Of a stretch of DNA of 64,000 bases, positions 38,920 to 48,206 are shown piece after piece. The position numbers and the translations under genes are program-made. Numbering within the stretch: position 1 is the first letter of the stretch; each line of letters begins with the position of its first letter. The notes under the pieces were generated by a model. It did no database searches and was not told the origin of the DNA. It saw only the letters and a program-made list of their open reading frames with translations. The DNA is from Gulbenkiania mobilis (GTDB taxonomy: Bacteria; Pseudomonadota; Gammaproteobacteria; Burkholderiales; Chromobacteriaceae): positions 278,255 to 342,254 of the forward strand of contig SMDA01000004.1 of assembly GCA_004346645.1 (NCBI GenBank). Reading direction: 5' to 3'.

Positions 38920-40935
38920 TCAGAAGCTGTACTGCGTGCGCAGGTACCAGGTGCGGCGCTCAGCAGGATAGAGGTTGTAATTGGAGCCGTAGATGCTGCG
39001 GATGCCATAGCTGGCGTACTGCTCGTCCAGCACATTGCTCACACCGGTCTCCACCGTGATGTCGCGCATCTGATAGCGGTATTTCAGGTTGAGCACGGTG
39101 TGGTCGTCCAACTTGCGCCCCAGGGTATTGCCCTGGTCGTTGTCCATGAACTGCTCGCCTACATACTGCAGGTCGGCGGCCAGCAGGCTGCGCGGGGTCG
39201 CCTGCCAAGAGAGCCCGAGGCTGGCCAGATGCGACGGCACCATGGGCACGGTACGGCCCGACAGCGGCACAGTACCGGCTTGGCCTTCGCGGAAGGTGGC
39301 GTCCTGATAGGTGTACTGACCAGTCAGGCGCACGCTGTCGGAGACGGCCCAGCGGCCCTCCAGCTCCACCCCGCGCCGGCGGGTGGGGTCGAGGTTGCGG
39401 TTGTAGCCATTGCAGGTGCCCCAAGCGCAGGCGTAGGGGTCGTAGGGCGAATAGTGGATCTCGTTCTTCAGGTCGCTCTGGTAAAGCGCCAGGCGTGCGT
39501 AGCGGGTGGCATCCTGCCACTCCACACCCACCTCGGTGTCACGCGAGGTCTGGGGCGCGAGCAGCCGGTTACCGGTGGCCACGAGCTCGTCGGCATTGGC
39601 CAGGCGGAAGCTTCGGCCAACCTTGGCGTAGACCGCTGCCCCGCCCAGGTTCTGCCGCAGGCCGGCCTGCCAGGCCGACAGGGTATGCGCCTGCGATAGC
39701 CCGGGGGTAGCATCGCTGAAGTGGATGCTGTCCTCGCTCTTCTGACGACGCACGCCCAAGGTGTACTGGGTGGCATAGGGGCCCAGGACGCCCGACTGCT
39801 CCAGGAACATCGCCTGTTGCGTCTGGCGGCTGCGGCGCGGGGCCTCGAAACCGGCCTCACTGTTGTTGACCTCACCCCGCAGCCACTCACCGCCCACCAC
39901 CAGCGTCTGGGCCTGCCCGGCAAGAGTGAACGGCAGGCGGACGCGCGGTGCGACCGACTGCTCCTTCAGGCTGCGCCGATCGGTGCTGTTGTAGGCACCG
40001 CCGTAATCGTAATCGCCGAAGAAGGCAAAGCTGTCCTTGTCGCGGCGTGCCACATCCACGTACAGCATGGCCTCGCCCAAGGCCTGCTGCCAGTGCAGCT
40101 GACTGCGGGTGGTATCGCTGTCGGCGTAGTCGGCCGGGGTGCGGCTGCCGGAGGGATCACGGCCGTACTCGTCCAGCCCGGTCCCCGGGTTGACGCGGCG
40201 CGGCCCGGGCAGACCGAGGCGCTGACTGTTCTGTTCCAGCGTCAGCGCCAGACGGCCGGTGGAATAGTTCCATCCAGCCACCATTCCGAGCAGGTCGGTG
40301 GTCTCGCTGGCGTTGCGGCGGGTGTGATCGTCGCGGATGCCGTCGGCGTAGAGCGCGATGTCGGCCACGGGGCCGGCTACCGTCAGCCGGGCGGCGCCAC
40401 GGCGCCGGTCGTCGCTGCCGGCCTCGGCCAGCAGGTTGCCGTGCACGCCGGCCGCAGCCTTGCGGGTAACGATATTGATCACGCCGCCGGTGGTGCCACT
40501 GCCGTACTGCACGGCACCACTGCCGCGCAGGATCTCGATACGCTCTACCTGGGGCAGCGACACGGTATCCAGCCGCGGAGCAGCCAGGTCGTTAGTGGTC
40601 AGACGCACTCCGTCGACCAGGATCAGCGTGTTGCTGGAGGCCGCCATGCCGAAGCCGCGCAGATCCACCACGGCATGCGGCGAGGCACCGGTACGCACAT
40701 GCGCGCCAGCCTGCAGCGACAGCAGTTCGGCCAACGTGCGGGCCGGGCTCGCTTCGATGGCGGCACGGTCGATCACGGTCACGCTGGCGGGCAGCGCGGA
40801 GACGGCAACGGGAACACGGGTGGCGGATACTTCCACCGGTTCGCCCTGAAAGACGGGCAAGGCGGCGGCCAGTACTGGGCCGCAAAAAGTGGCAGCAACG
40901 ACGGCAACAGTCGTCCTGAGGCAATGCGAGGACAT
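38920..40935 (-). CDS. btuB: TonB-dependent vitamin B12 receptor
   Basis: This 671-aa outer-membrane receptor has a signal peptide (AVVAATFCGPVLAAALP), a TonB box near EPVEVSATRV and a plug domain with ILVDGVRLTTNDL and IEILRGSGAVQYGSGTTGGVINIVT. A 22-strand-type barrel ends in RTQYSF with a C-terminal Phe. ATG 40935 follows AGGGAG; the long open frame further upstream is spurious because it runs through the riboswitch. The riboswitch and the cobU/btuF neighbours identify the ligand as a corrinoid. Two dispersed-word copies (39612, 40726). Confidence 0.94.
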   Translation of the reverse strand: MSSHCLRTTVAVVAATFCGPVLAAALPVFQGEPVEVSATRVPVAVSALPASVTVIDRAAIEASPARTLAELLSLQAGAHVRTGASPHAVVDLRGFGMAASSNTLILVDGVRLTTNDLAAPRLDTVSLPQVERIEILRGSGAVQYGSGTTGGVINIVTRKAAAGVHGNLLAEAGSDDRRRGAARLTVAGPVADIALYADGIRDDHTRRNASETTDLLGMVAGWNYSTGRLALTLEQNSQRLGLPGPRRVNPGTGLDEYGRDPSGSRTPADYADSDTTRSQLHWQQALGEAMLYVDVARRDKDSFAFFGDYDYGGAYNSTDRRSLKEQSVAPRVRLPFTLAGQAQTLVVGGEWLRGEVNNSEAGFEAPRRSRQTQQAMFLEQSGVLGPYATQYTLGVRRQKSEDSIHFSDATPGLSQAHTLSAWQAGLRQNLGGAAVYAKVGRSFRLANADELVATGNRLLAPQTSRDTEVGVEWQDATRYARLALYQSDLKNEIHYSPYDPYACAWGTCNGYNRNLDPTRRRGVELEGRWAVSDSVRLTGQYTYQDATFREGQAGTVPLSGRTVPMVPSHLASLGLSWQATPRSLLAADLQYVGEQFMDNDQGNTLGRKLDDHTVLNLKYRYQMRDITVETGVSNVLDEQYASYGIRSIYGSNYNLYPAERRTWYLRTQYSF

Positions 40936-41082
40936 GAAAACACTCCCTGATGATGTCTGGCTTGACAGGAGTGCGGGACAGGACGCCGGGCGCGCGGCGC
41001 GGACACAGAATGGGCAGCGCGGCTTCCGGATGATCGCCTCCCCGCGATGCTCCTGGCGGCCCTGCCTTCCGGGCAGCAGCCG

Positions 41083-41260
41083 TGCGCAGGCCGGTCTCCG
41101 GGCTCGGCCTTGCGGGTACGCGCCTTCCCGCCCGACATCGGGGCAGTGGCATTTTCGAGCGTCCCTGGGCACCTGCGTGCCAGGCCTTACCGTTGCGGGG
41201 GCAGCGCCGGTCTTGCACCGGCTTCCCGTTTCACCCGCCATGGCGGGCACCTGCTGGACC
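41083..41260 (-). promoter_or_regulatory. Cobalamin riboswitch controlling btuB-cobU-btuF
   Basis: On the minus strand the classical elements are readable in order: the GAAACGGGAAGCCGGTG stem, the B12-box region AAGACCGGCGCTGCCCCCGC, GGTAAGG, AATGCCACTG with CGGGAAGGCG, and the closing GAGACCGGCC. It lies 150 bases upstream of the btuB start. No T-rich terminator follows the aptamer, so control is probably at translation initiation: B12 binding would hide the btuB ribosome-binding site. Confidence 0.94.
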
Positions 41261-41263
41261 GGA

Positions 41264-41269
41264 ATTATA
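41264..41269 (-). promoter_or_regulatory. -10 element of the btuB operon promoter
   Basis: A perfect TATAAT on the minus strand lies 4-7 bases upstream of the start of the riboswitch fold. The -35 region is not recognisable. Confidence 0.55.
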
Positions 41270-41358
41270 GCCGCGGCCCGTGCAAAAGGGCCGGCTTTTT
41301 CAGAGCTGCGCCGCCACGGGCGTTGCATTCGGCGCGCGGCAGGCTTAACGTGCGGACG

Positions 41359-42411
41359 ATGAAAACCTGGACCCCCTCCCCCATTGCGCCACCGTGCGAA
41401 GAAAGCCAAACGGCTGCCCGCGCACGCCAGGCGCGCCTGACCAAGCCGGCCGGCAGCCTCGGCCGACTTGAAGACCTGGCCTGCCGCTTTGCCGGCTTTC
41501 AGCGGCGTGAACGGCCACAACCGCCCCAGGCAGCCATCACCGTGTTTGCCGCCGACCACGGCGTAACGGCGGAAGGCGTATCGGCCTACCCCTCGGCCGT
41601 CACTGCGGAGATGGTAAAGAACTTCGTGGCCGGTGGTGCCGCCATCTGCGTGCTGGCCCGTGCCGAGCAGGCGCGGCTGGAAGTGGTGGACGTGGGGGTG
41701 GATGCCGACCTTTCTGCACTACCAATCGTCCATGCCAAGGTCCGCCGTGGCAGCGGCAACCTGCGGCGCGCGGCAGCGATGACGCCTGCCGAGTGCGCGG
41801 CCGCCCTCGCCGTCGGCCAGGCTGCGGCCCGCCGGGCGGTGGAGGCCGGCGCCACGCTGCTGATTGCCGGCGAGATGGGTATCGGCAACACTACCCCCTC
41901 CGCCGCCCTGCTGTGTGCCCTGACCGGTGCGCTGCCCGAAGTGGCCGTAGGACGCGGCACCGGGGTGGACGACAGCACGCTGGCTCACAAGCGACGGGTG
42001 GTGGCAGACGCGCTGGCCCGCTTCGGCCAACGTCGCCAGCCCAGACCTCTGGACGTACTGGCCGAGCTGGGGGGGCTGGAGATCGCAGCCATGGCTGGTT
42101 TCTATCTCGAAGGTGCGGCATCGGGCGTGCCCTTGTTGGTGGACGGCTTCATCGCCACGGCCGCAGCCCTGGCAGCTGTGGCGATCGATGCAGCCGTGGC
42201 GCCGTGGCTGCTGGCCAGCCATCGTTCGGACGAGGCCGGACACGGCACCGCGCTGTGGGCCCTGGGGCTGGACCCGCTGGTAGGGCTGGGCCTGCGACTG
42301 GGTGAGGGCACCGGCGCAGCAGTGTGCCTGCCGTTGATCCGTCTGGCGCTGACGTTGCACGATCAGATGGCCACCTTCGACGAGGCCGGGGTGTCCGGGC
42401 GCGACGCATGA
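41359..42411 (+). CDS. cobT: Nicotinate-nucleotide:dimethylbenzimidazole phosphoribosyltransferase
   Basis: This 350-aa protein (Salmonella CobT 356 aa) makes alpha-ribazole phosphate from nicotinate mononucleotide and dimethylbenzimidazole. It has the family motifs LTKPAGSLGRLEDLA, VFAADHGVTAEGVSAYP, EMGIGNTTPSAAL and GTGVDDSTLAHK, plus the catalytic Glu in a SHRSDEAGH context. ATG 41359 is preferred; an in-frame GTG at 41350 is possible. It is the first gene of cobT-cobC-cobS and overlaps cobC by 4 bases. No riboswitch is visible on this side of the divergent region. Confidence 0.96.
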   Translation: MKTWTPSPIAPPCEESQTAARARQARLTKPAGSLGRLEDLACRFAGFQRRERPQPPQAAITVFAADHGVTAEGVSAYPSAVTAEMVKNFVAGGAAICVLARAEQARLEVVDVGVDADLSALPIVHAKVRRGSGNLRRAAAMTPAECAAALAVGQAAARRAVEAGATLLIAGEMGIGNTTPSAALLCALTGALPEVAVGRGTGVDDSTLAHKRRVVADALARFGQRRQPRPLDVLAELGGLEIAAMAGFYLEGAASGVPLLVDGFIATAAALAAVAIDAAVAPWLLASHRSDEAGHGTALWALGLDPLVGLGLRLGEGTGAAVCLPLIRLALTLHDQMATFDEAGVSGRDA

Positions 42412-43016
42412 ACATGCACCCGTACACGCTGACCCTGCTGCGCCATGGCGAGATCGACCATGGCGGCACCCTGGTCGGCAGGCGCGACTTGCCCCTGACC
42501 GACACCGGGCTTCTGCAGATGCAGGAAAGCTGGCAGCAACTGACACGGATTGCCCCGGTCACCGCGATGGCCACTTCCCCGCTGGCGCGTTGCCGTACGT
42601 TTTCGGTGGCGCAGGCGGTGACGGCAGCGGTGCCGCTCGTCGTGGAGGAGCGCTTCGCGGAACTGGACTTCGGCCCTTGGGACGGCCGCCCGCTGTCCAA
42701 GCTGGCGGAGGAGACCCCGGACTGGAGCCGTCGTCTGGCCGAAGGCACGCTGACAGTGTCGGGGGCCGAGACGGTGGAGGCGTTTCGCACCCGTGTGCTG
42801 GCGGGCTTTACCGCCTGGATGTGCAGCGCACGGGGCAGCCATCGGGTGCTGGTCACCCACGGCGGCGTCATCGGGGTCCTGCTGGCCGAACTTCTCGATC
42901 TCTCACTGGAGAGTGCCCGGCTGATCAACGTGCCGCGGGGCGGCTATGCCCAGCTGTCCATCCTCTCCGGTCATCCCGCCTACCTTACCCGCCTGGAAGG
43001 CCCATGCGCAGCCTGA
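42408..43016 (+). CDS. cobC: Alpha-ribazole phosphatase (histidine phosphatase family)
   Basis: This 202-aa protein has the catalytic LLRHGEIDHGG (RHG motif) and the second histidine in VLVTHGGVIGVLLAELL. It dephosphorylates alpha-ribazole-5'-phosphate in the nucleotide-loop pathway. It overlaps cobT by 4 bases and cobS by 13 bases. Assignment to CobC rather than another phosphoglycerate-mutase-like enzyme rests on this context. Confidence 0.92.
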   Translation: MNMHPYTLTLLRHGEIDHGGTLVGRRDLPLTDTGLLQMQESWQQLTRIAPVTAMATSPLARCRTFSVAQAVTAAVPLVVEERFAELDFGPWDGRPLSKLAEETPDWSRRLAEGTLTVSGAETVEAFRTRVLAGFTAWMCSARGSHRVLVTHGGVIGVLLAELLDLSLESARLINVPRGGYAQLSILSGHPAYLTRLEGPCAA

Positions 43017-43747
43017 TTCTGGCCATCCAGTTCCTCACCCGTCTGCCCACGCCGCAACTGAAGACTTTCGATCCGGCTTGGCTCGCCGACAGCGCACGCT
43101 GGTTCGCGCCGGTCGGGCTATTGGTGGGCGGGGTGGTGGCCGCAGGATGGCTGGCGGGCAGCCTGGTGGATGCATGGCTGGCCGCCCTGCTCGCCCTGGT
43201 GCTGTGGGTGTGGGTCACCGGTGGGCTGCACCTGGACGGCCTGGCCGACCTGGCCGATGCCCTGGGTGCGGCCCACCGCGACCGCAACCGCTTCCTCGCC
43301 GTGCTCAAGGACCCCCATGTCGGCAGTTTCGGCGTGCTGGCGCTGGGCTTGGCCCTGCTGTCCAAGCTCGTCCTGCTGCACGGGCTGGCGCAGCAGCCTT
43401 CGGCCAACGTAGCGGTGCTGATCCTGGTGCCCGCCTGGGCGCGGCTGGGTGCCGTGGCCTGGTCGGCCTGCTTGCCCCCGCTGGCACCCGGCAGTGGCGA
43501 GCGCTTTGCGTGGCGCACGCACTGGCCCACCTTCTGGGCGGCTGTCGTGGGGCTGGCCGCAGCGTCTGCCTGGGCTGCCCCCGTTTTGCTGACGGCTCCG
43601 CTGGTACTGGCGGGCTGGGGGCTTTATCTCTACCGTCGCCTTGGCGGCATGACCGGTGACTGCCTCGGAGCGGGCATTGAAGTGTCCGAAACCATCCTGC
43701 TGCTGCTGGCGCTGCTGGGGCCGCGCCTGGCTGTCATACTGGCGTGA
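43004..43747 (+). CDS. cobS: Adenosylcobinamide-GDP ribazoletransferase (cobalamin synthase)
   Basis: This 247-aa integral membrane protein has six to seven hydrophobic segments and the CobS signature TGGLHLDGLADLADALGAAHRDRNRFLAVLKDPHVGSFG with its acidic metal-binding residues, ending in GGMTGDCLGAGIEVSE. It joins adenosylcobinamide-GDP to alpha-ribazole, the last step of B12 assembly. A dispersed-word copy (43399-43408) encodes SAN in a periplasmic or cytoplasmic loop. Confidence 0.96.
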   Translation: MRSLILAIQFLTRLPTPQLKTFDPAWLADSARWFAPVGLLVGGVVAAGWLAGSLVDAWLAALLALVLWVWVTGGLHLDGLADLADALGAAHRDRNRFLAVLKDPHVGSFGVLALGLALLSKLVLLHGLAQQPSANVAVLILVPAWARLGAVAWSACLPPLAPGSGERFAWRTHWPTFWAAVVGLAAASAWAAPVLLTAPLVLAGWGLYLYRRLGGMTGDCLGAGIEVSETILLLLALLGPRLAVILA

Positions 43748-43794
43748 CACGCTGCTGCTAGCCTGCCGCCCTTGCTCCTGCTCAAGGGTATGCC

Positions 43795-44229
43795 ATGGCT
43801 GCCATCGAATACTCCTGTGACCCGGCCCGGCTGGACATCGCGGCCATCGTGCGCTTCCTGCAGCAGGAATCCGCCTGGGCCCGGGGCGAGTCAGCCGGAC
43901 GCATCTGCCGTGCCCTGGAACACTCCCTGCCGTTTGGTGCCTATGCCGGCCCGGAGCAGGTAGGGTTCGCGCGCGTCATCACCGACCGCGCCACCTTTGC
44001 CTATCTCTCCGATGTGTTCGTGCTGCCCGGCTGGCGCGGCCGAGGGGTGGGACGCGGGCTGATGGCGGCGGTGCTGGCCCATCCGGACCTGCAGGACCTG
44101 CGGCACTTCCTGCTGGTCTCGCGCGAGGCCCGGCCCTTCTACCGAACGCTGGGCTTCGCCCCGCTGGAGGCGCCAGAGCGCTTCATGCGCCTGGCACGGC
44201 CGCACGTCCAATACCGGCCACATCCGTAA
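43795..44229 (+). CDS. GNAT-family acetyltransferase
   Basis: This 144-aa single-domain GNAT protein contains FAYLSDVFVLPGWRGRGVGRGLM (strand 4 and the acetyl-CoA loop) and HFLLVSREARPFYRTLGFAPL. The substrate is unknown. It follows cobS by 47 bases on the same strand but shows no functional link to it. Confidence 0.87.
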   Translation: MAAIEYSCDPARLDIAAIVRFLQQESAWARGESAGRICRALEHSLPFGAYAGPEQVGFARVITDRATFAYLSDVFVLPGWRGRGVGRGLMAAVLAHPDLQDLRHFLLVSREARPFYRTLGFAPLEAPERFMRLARPHVQYRPHP

Positions 44230-44309
44230 TAGATCAAGGTTTGTCCGGTTTTTGCACCGGATAATGGTTGCTTCATTGTCTTTCAACCCCTGCCCATGAA
44301 GCTGACCGC

Positions 44310-46958
44310 ATGAACACGGTGCCGCCCTCTCCCGCTCCTGCGTGGCGCGGCAGGCTGCACCTTGCCCGATGGCTGGCCTTCCCCGCACTGCTCCTCGTCC
44401 TGCTCGCCCTCTACTGGGGATCGCTCGAGCTGGCCCACCACACCTTGCGCCAGAACGCCCTGGACAAGGCGGCGGCACGTGCCACCCATACTGCAAGCGC
44501 GGTTGCTGTCCAGGTCAACACGATGGCCCAAGGCCTGGACTTCGTGCTGCAGAGCCTGATCGCCAGCTATAACGATGGCGGCACGGCCCGGCTCGACGAA
44601 AGCGTGGCCACCGTGATGCAAGCCTATCCGGACGGTACCTTCCTGCAGCTGGCGCTGGCCGATGCCAGCGGCCGGATCATCTACTCCAGCCTGGGCCATG
44701 CGCCCCGGGTATCGATTGCCGACCGGCCACACTTCCGTGCCCACCTGAAGGGCGGCACGCCCCGTCTGTACATCAGTGCCCCGGTGCTGGGTCGGGTATC
44801 GCACCGCTGGAGCCTGCAGTTCTCCCGTCCTGTGCTGCAGGACGGCGTGTTCCGCGGCGTACTGGTGGCCTCTGTCAGCCCCGACTACATCAGCCGGCTG
44901 TTCGGTCAGATTCAGGCGGGTCCGCACGACATGATCTCGCTGCTGCGCGAGGATGGCACCTATCTGGCCCAATCGCCCGGCAACAACCCGGTGCTGGGGC
45001 GCAAGGTGCCGCCCGATCGCCCCTTCCTGCGTCAGCGCCGTGAGGCTTCCGGCCTGTACGCTGCCACCTCGATCGCCGATGGCATCCTGCGCATCAACGG
45101 CTGGCAACGCGTGCCGGGTCTGCCCTTGGTGGCGATCGTGGGTCTGGACCGCGAGGATGTGCTGCGCCCGGTGGAGGCGCAGATCCACTCCGCTCGCTGG
45201 CGCGGGCTGTGGGGCACGCTGGTGTTCCTCAGCTTCGGCGCGCTGGTGAACTGGCTGCTGATGCGCCAGGTACGGCAGCAGCACCTGCTGCAGACGATAT
45301 ACGACATCGTCCCGGCCGGTGTACTGATGGTGGACCCATCCGGACGCATCATGGAGGCCAACGCCACGGCACACCGGCTGCTGTTGGCCGACACTCTGGC
45401 GGGCCGGACCCTGGCCGAAGTGTGCGGACCGCTGATGGCCAGCACCGACGGTGTGCATCGCCTGACCGAGATCGCTCGCTGGCTCACGCTGGGCGCCGGC
45501 CAGCGGCTGCATGGCATCTTGCTGCACCAGCCAGCTGAACCGGAACGACCCGCCCGCTGGCTGTCGCTGAGCGTGGCTTGTGCGCCCGATCCGCGGCTGG
45601 GCCTCGTGCTGGCGCTCAACAACGTCACGGCCCAACACGAAGCACAGGCGAGGTTGGCCGAAAGCGAGGAGCGTCTGACGCTGGCGCTGGAGGGCGGCTC
45701 GCTGGCGCTGTGGGACTGGGACATCCCTTCGGGCTGTATTGCCTATGACGGACGCTGGAGCCTGATCCTGGGGCGGCCGCTCAATCATCGCATCACCGAC
45801 GTGACCGCATGGAAGAACCTGCTGCATCCGGCCGACCGCGAGGCGATGGAGGCCAGCATCCAGGCCCATTTCGCGGGCAGCGACAGTCGCTACGAGGCGG
45901 AATACCGTCTGGCGCGGGCCGATGGCGACTGGGTGTGGATCCAGGTACGCGGCCAGATCCTGCGCGACCCTGCCACCGGTGCACCGCTGCGCGCGCTCGG
46001 CACGGCACTCGACATCACGGCCCGCAAGTCGGACGAGGCCGAACGCGTGGCGCTGCAGAACCGGCTGGAAAAGCTCACTTCACAGGTGCCAGGCGTGGTG
46101 TATCAGTACCGGCTGCACCCGGATGGCCGCAGCAGCTTTCCCTACGCCAGCCCGGGCCTGGCAGAAGTCTATGGCCTCGCCCCCGAGCAGGTGCGCGAGG
46201 ACGCGTCGCCCATCTTCGACGTGTTGCATCCGGCGGACGTCGACGCCGTGATGCGTTCGATCGCGATTTCGGCGCGCACGATGGAGATGTGGCAGCAGGA
46301 GTACCGCGTCTGTCATCCGGACGGAGTAGTGCGCTGGGTGCTCGGTCACGCCAAGCCGGAGCGGGAGGCGGACGGCAGCGTGCTCTGGCATGGCTACATC
46401 ACCGATATCACCGCCCGCAAGGAAGCCGAGGAGGCACTGCACCAGCTGGCCACGACCGATACGCTGACCGGGCTGCAGAACCGACGCAGCTTCTACGAAC
46501 GAGCCAATGCCGAGCTGGCGCGCACCCGCCGCCATCCCACCCTCGGTGGCGCGTTGGTGATGGTGGACCTGGACCACTTCAAGCGCATCAACGACACCTT
46601 CGGCCACGCGGTGGGCGATCGGGGGCTGCAACACGTCGCGCAGGTAATGCAGGATGCGCTGCGTGCCGAGGACTTTGCCGGCCGGCTGGGGGGTGAGGAG
46701 TTCGCGGTGTTCTTGGCGCACGCCAGCGAGTCGGGCGCCCTTCAGTTTGCAGAACGCCTGCGCGGGCGCATTGCGGTAACACCGGTCATCCTGCCCACCG
46801 GGCCGATCACGCTGACGGCCAGCTTCGGCTGCAGCGCCCTGGAAAACGGGGACCCGGCCATCGACACCGTACTGGCCCGTGCCGACCACGCGCTCTACCG
46901 CGCCAAAAGCGGTGGCCGCAACCGTGTGGAGGCATCGGCACCGCGAGCCCCGCTTTGA
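44310..46958 (+). CDS. Membrane-bound diguanylate cyclase with Cache and PAS domains
   Basis: This 882-aa protein has membrane segments at about 22-42 and 300-320 enclosing a periplasmic dCache-type sensor (with AGPHDMISLLREDGTYLAQSP). Three PAS segments follow (about 335-430, 455-580 with WDWDIPSG, 600-715), then a GGDEF domain. The active-site variant GGEEF at 794-798 is a functional form, and VDLDHFKRINDTFGHAVGD is intact. There is no EAL domain, so it should only make cyclic di-GMP. Together with the protein at 200-3361 it shows at least two membrane inputs into cyclic di-GMP signalling. A dispersed-word copy (45653-45662) lies between PAS domains. Confidence 0.93.
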   Translation: MNTVPPSPAPAWRGRLHLARWLAFPALLLVLLALYWGSLELAHHTLRQNALDKAAARATHTASAVAVQVNTMAQGLDFVLQSLIASYNDGGTARLDESVATVMQAYPDGTFLQLALADASGRIIYSSLGHAPRVSIADRPHFRAHLKGGTPRLYISAPVLGRVSHRWSLQFSRPVLQDGVFRGVLVASVSPDYISRLFGQIQAGPHDMISLLREDGTYLAQSPGNNPVLGRKVPPDRPFLRQRREASGLYAATSIADGILRINGWQRVPGLPLVAIVGLDREDVLRPVEAQIHSARWRGLWGTLVFLSFGALVNWLLMRQVRQQHLLQTIYDIVPAGVLMVDPSGRIMEANATAHRLLLADTLAGRTLAEVCGPLMASTDGVHRLTEIARWLTLGAGQRLHGILLHQPAEPERPARWLSLSVACAPDPRLGLVLALNNVTAQHEAQARLAESEERLTLALEGGSLALWDWDIPSGCIAYDGRWSLILGRPLNHRITDVTAWKNLLHPADREAMEASIQAHFAGSDSRYEAEYRLARADGDWVWIQVRGQILRDPATGAPLRALGTALDITARKSDEAERVALQNRLEKLTSQVPGVVYQYRLHPDGRSSFPYASPGLAEVYGLAPEQVREDASPIFDVLHPADVDAVMRSIAISARTMEMWQQEYRVCHPDGVVRWVLGHAKPEREADGSVLWHGYITDITARKEAEEALHQLATTDTLTGLQNRRSFYERANAELARTRRHPTLGGALVMVDLDHFKRINDTFGHAVGDRGLQHVAQVMQDALRAEDFAGRLGGEEFAVFLAHASESGALQFAERLRGRIAVTPVILPTGPITLTASFGCSALENGDPAIDTVLARADHALYRAKSGGRNRVEASAPRAPL

Positions 46959-46994
46959 GGCCACACCAAGGTTGGCCGAAAACTGCCGTCCCGC

Positions 46995-48131
46995 TCAGGG
47001 CAGGGCGGTGGCCAGGCTACCAGGATGCTGTTTCACCACCGACCAGGGCAGCCAGCTCCAGTCGGGGTATTCGCAGGCGCGCGCCACACGGGCAAAGGAC
47101 GGGCCCACATACAAGCCCTTGGGCGTGAAATACCAGCTGACGAACTGCCACACGCCCGGATCGGTATAGTCACAGCCCTCGGGCTCGGCCTTCATCTGGT
47201 GTGGATGAAGGCGCTGCATCGTGCGAACCAGCCAAGGGGCCAGCGTCTCGGTTTCGTAGCGGTACTCCGGCCGGCTGCCGTCCGGCTTGCGAGGCAGCCG
47301 TGGCGTGCCCTTGCCCAGCCACAGTAGGTCTTCCAGCTGCAGCTCGCGCCCGCTGGCAAGGTCCAGATTGAGTGGCCTGTCGCCGAAGTCCGGATGGGCC
47401 CCGCCGCAATCGTAGCTGGTGAAGATGCTGACGCTGAGCAGACGGGCATTGAGGAAACCGGGCGTCACCGTCTGTTCAAACTCACCGCCGCCATAGCGCG
47501 CCGCACCGCCACGGCAGTCAAAGGCCGCTTGTACTTCCTGCCACTGTCGCTCGGCCAAAAGCCGGTTGAGCCGGGCCTGTACGTCCTCCGAGAGACCGGT
47601 CTCGACACGGAACATGCGTACGCCGCTGACCGGTTCCTCCATCCACCGCAGCGAGTGCCCGGCGAAGGACTGCCGCCCCCCCGGCCGCAGCACCAGCCCG
47701 GAGAGGCGGGCGTAGGTATACGGGTCCTGCTGCTTCCAGGCACCCACCAGCGGGTCGAATGGCCGCAGGGCGGACACCTCCAGCGGCACCAGCACCACGG
47801 GCAGTGCGGTCCGTGCCTTCGGACCCTTCCACTGCCCCTGCCAGCCCTGGCCTTGGGCCTGCAGCGTGAAGTCGGTGCGGCTGCGGTCGTAGGGCAGGTT
47901 CTCGCCCAGCTGCAGCCGTCCATCCTGCGTGCGCTGTCCGGACAGGGCAATGTCCGCGTGGTATTTGCGATAGAAGTAGCGGCCTTGCACCTGTCCGTCC
48001 TTCCCGATCGCCAGCTCCATCACCACCGGCTGCGTGCCGATCCGTCCCTGATAGGTCTGGCCCACGGCCTGCGCACAGGCCGCCCAAAGCCACACCAGCA
48101 TCCAGAACCCCCAACGGGTGTGTCGATTCAT
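46995..48131 (-). CDS. Secreted protein with C-terminal DUF3298-like domain
   Basis: This 378-aa protein has a signal peptide (MLVWLWAACAQAVGQ). The last 170 residues contain SYDCGGAHPDFGDRPLNLDLASGRELQLEDLLW, typical of DUF3298 (RsiV-like) domains, with several cysteines, followed by YFTPKGLYVGPSF. RsiV in Bacillus senses lysozyme through such a domain, but no anti-sigma part exists here, so only a periplasmic binding role is suggested. The N-terminal part (IGTQPVVMELAIGKDGQVQGRYFYRKYH) is a beta-rich segment seen in other secreted proteins of unknown role. Confidence 0.75.
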   Translation of the reverse strand: MNRHTRWGFWMLVWLWAACAQAVGQTYQGRIGTQPVVMELAIGKDGQVQGRYFYRKYHADIALSGQRTQDGRLQLGENLPYDRSRTDFTLQAQGQGWQGQWKGPKARTALPVVLVPLEVSALRPFDPLVGAWKQQDPYTYARLSGLVLRPGGRQSFAGHSLRWMEEPVSGVRMFRVETGLSEDVQARLNRLLAERQWQEVQAAFDCRGGAARYGGGEFEQTVTPGFLNARLLSVSIFTSYDCGGAHPDFGDRPLNLDLASGRELQLEDLLWLGKGTPRLPRKPDGSRPEYRYETETLAPWLVRTMQRLHPHQMKAEPEGCDYTDPGVWQFVSWYFTPKGLYVGPSFARVARACEYPDWSWLPWSVVKQHPGSLATALP

Positions 48132-48206
48132 GCTGTCCTTCCGGTAAAGAAAAGCGCCGGCCCCCCGGTGGAGGCACGGCGCTGGATCAGGCTTCGGCCA
48201 ACGCTT

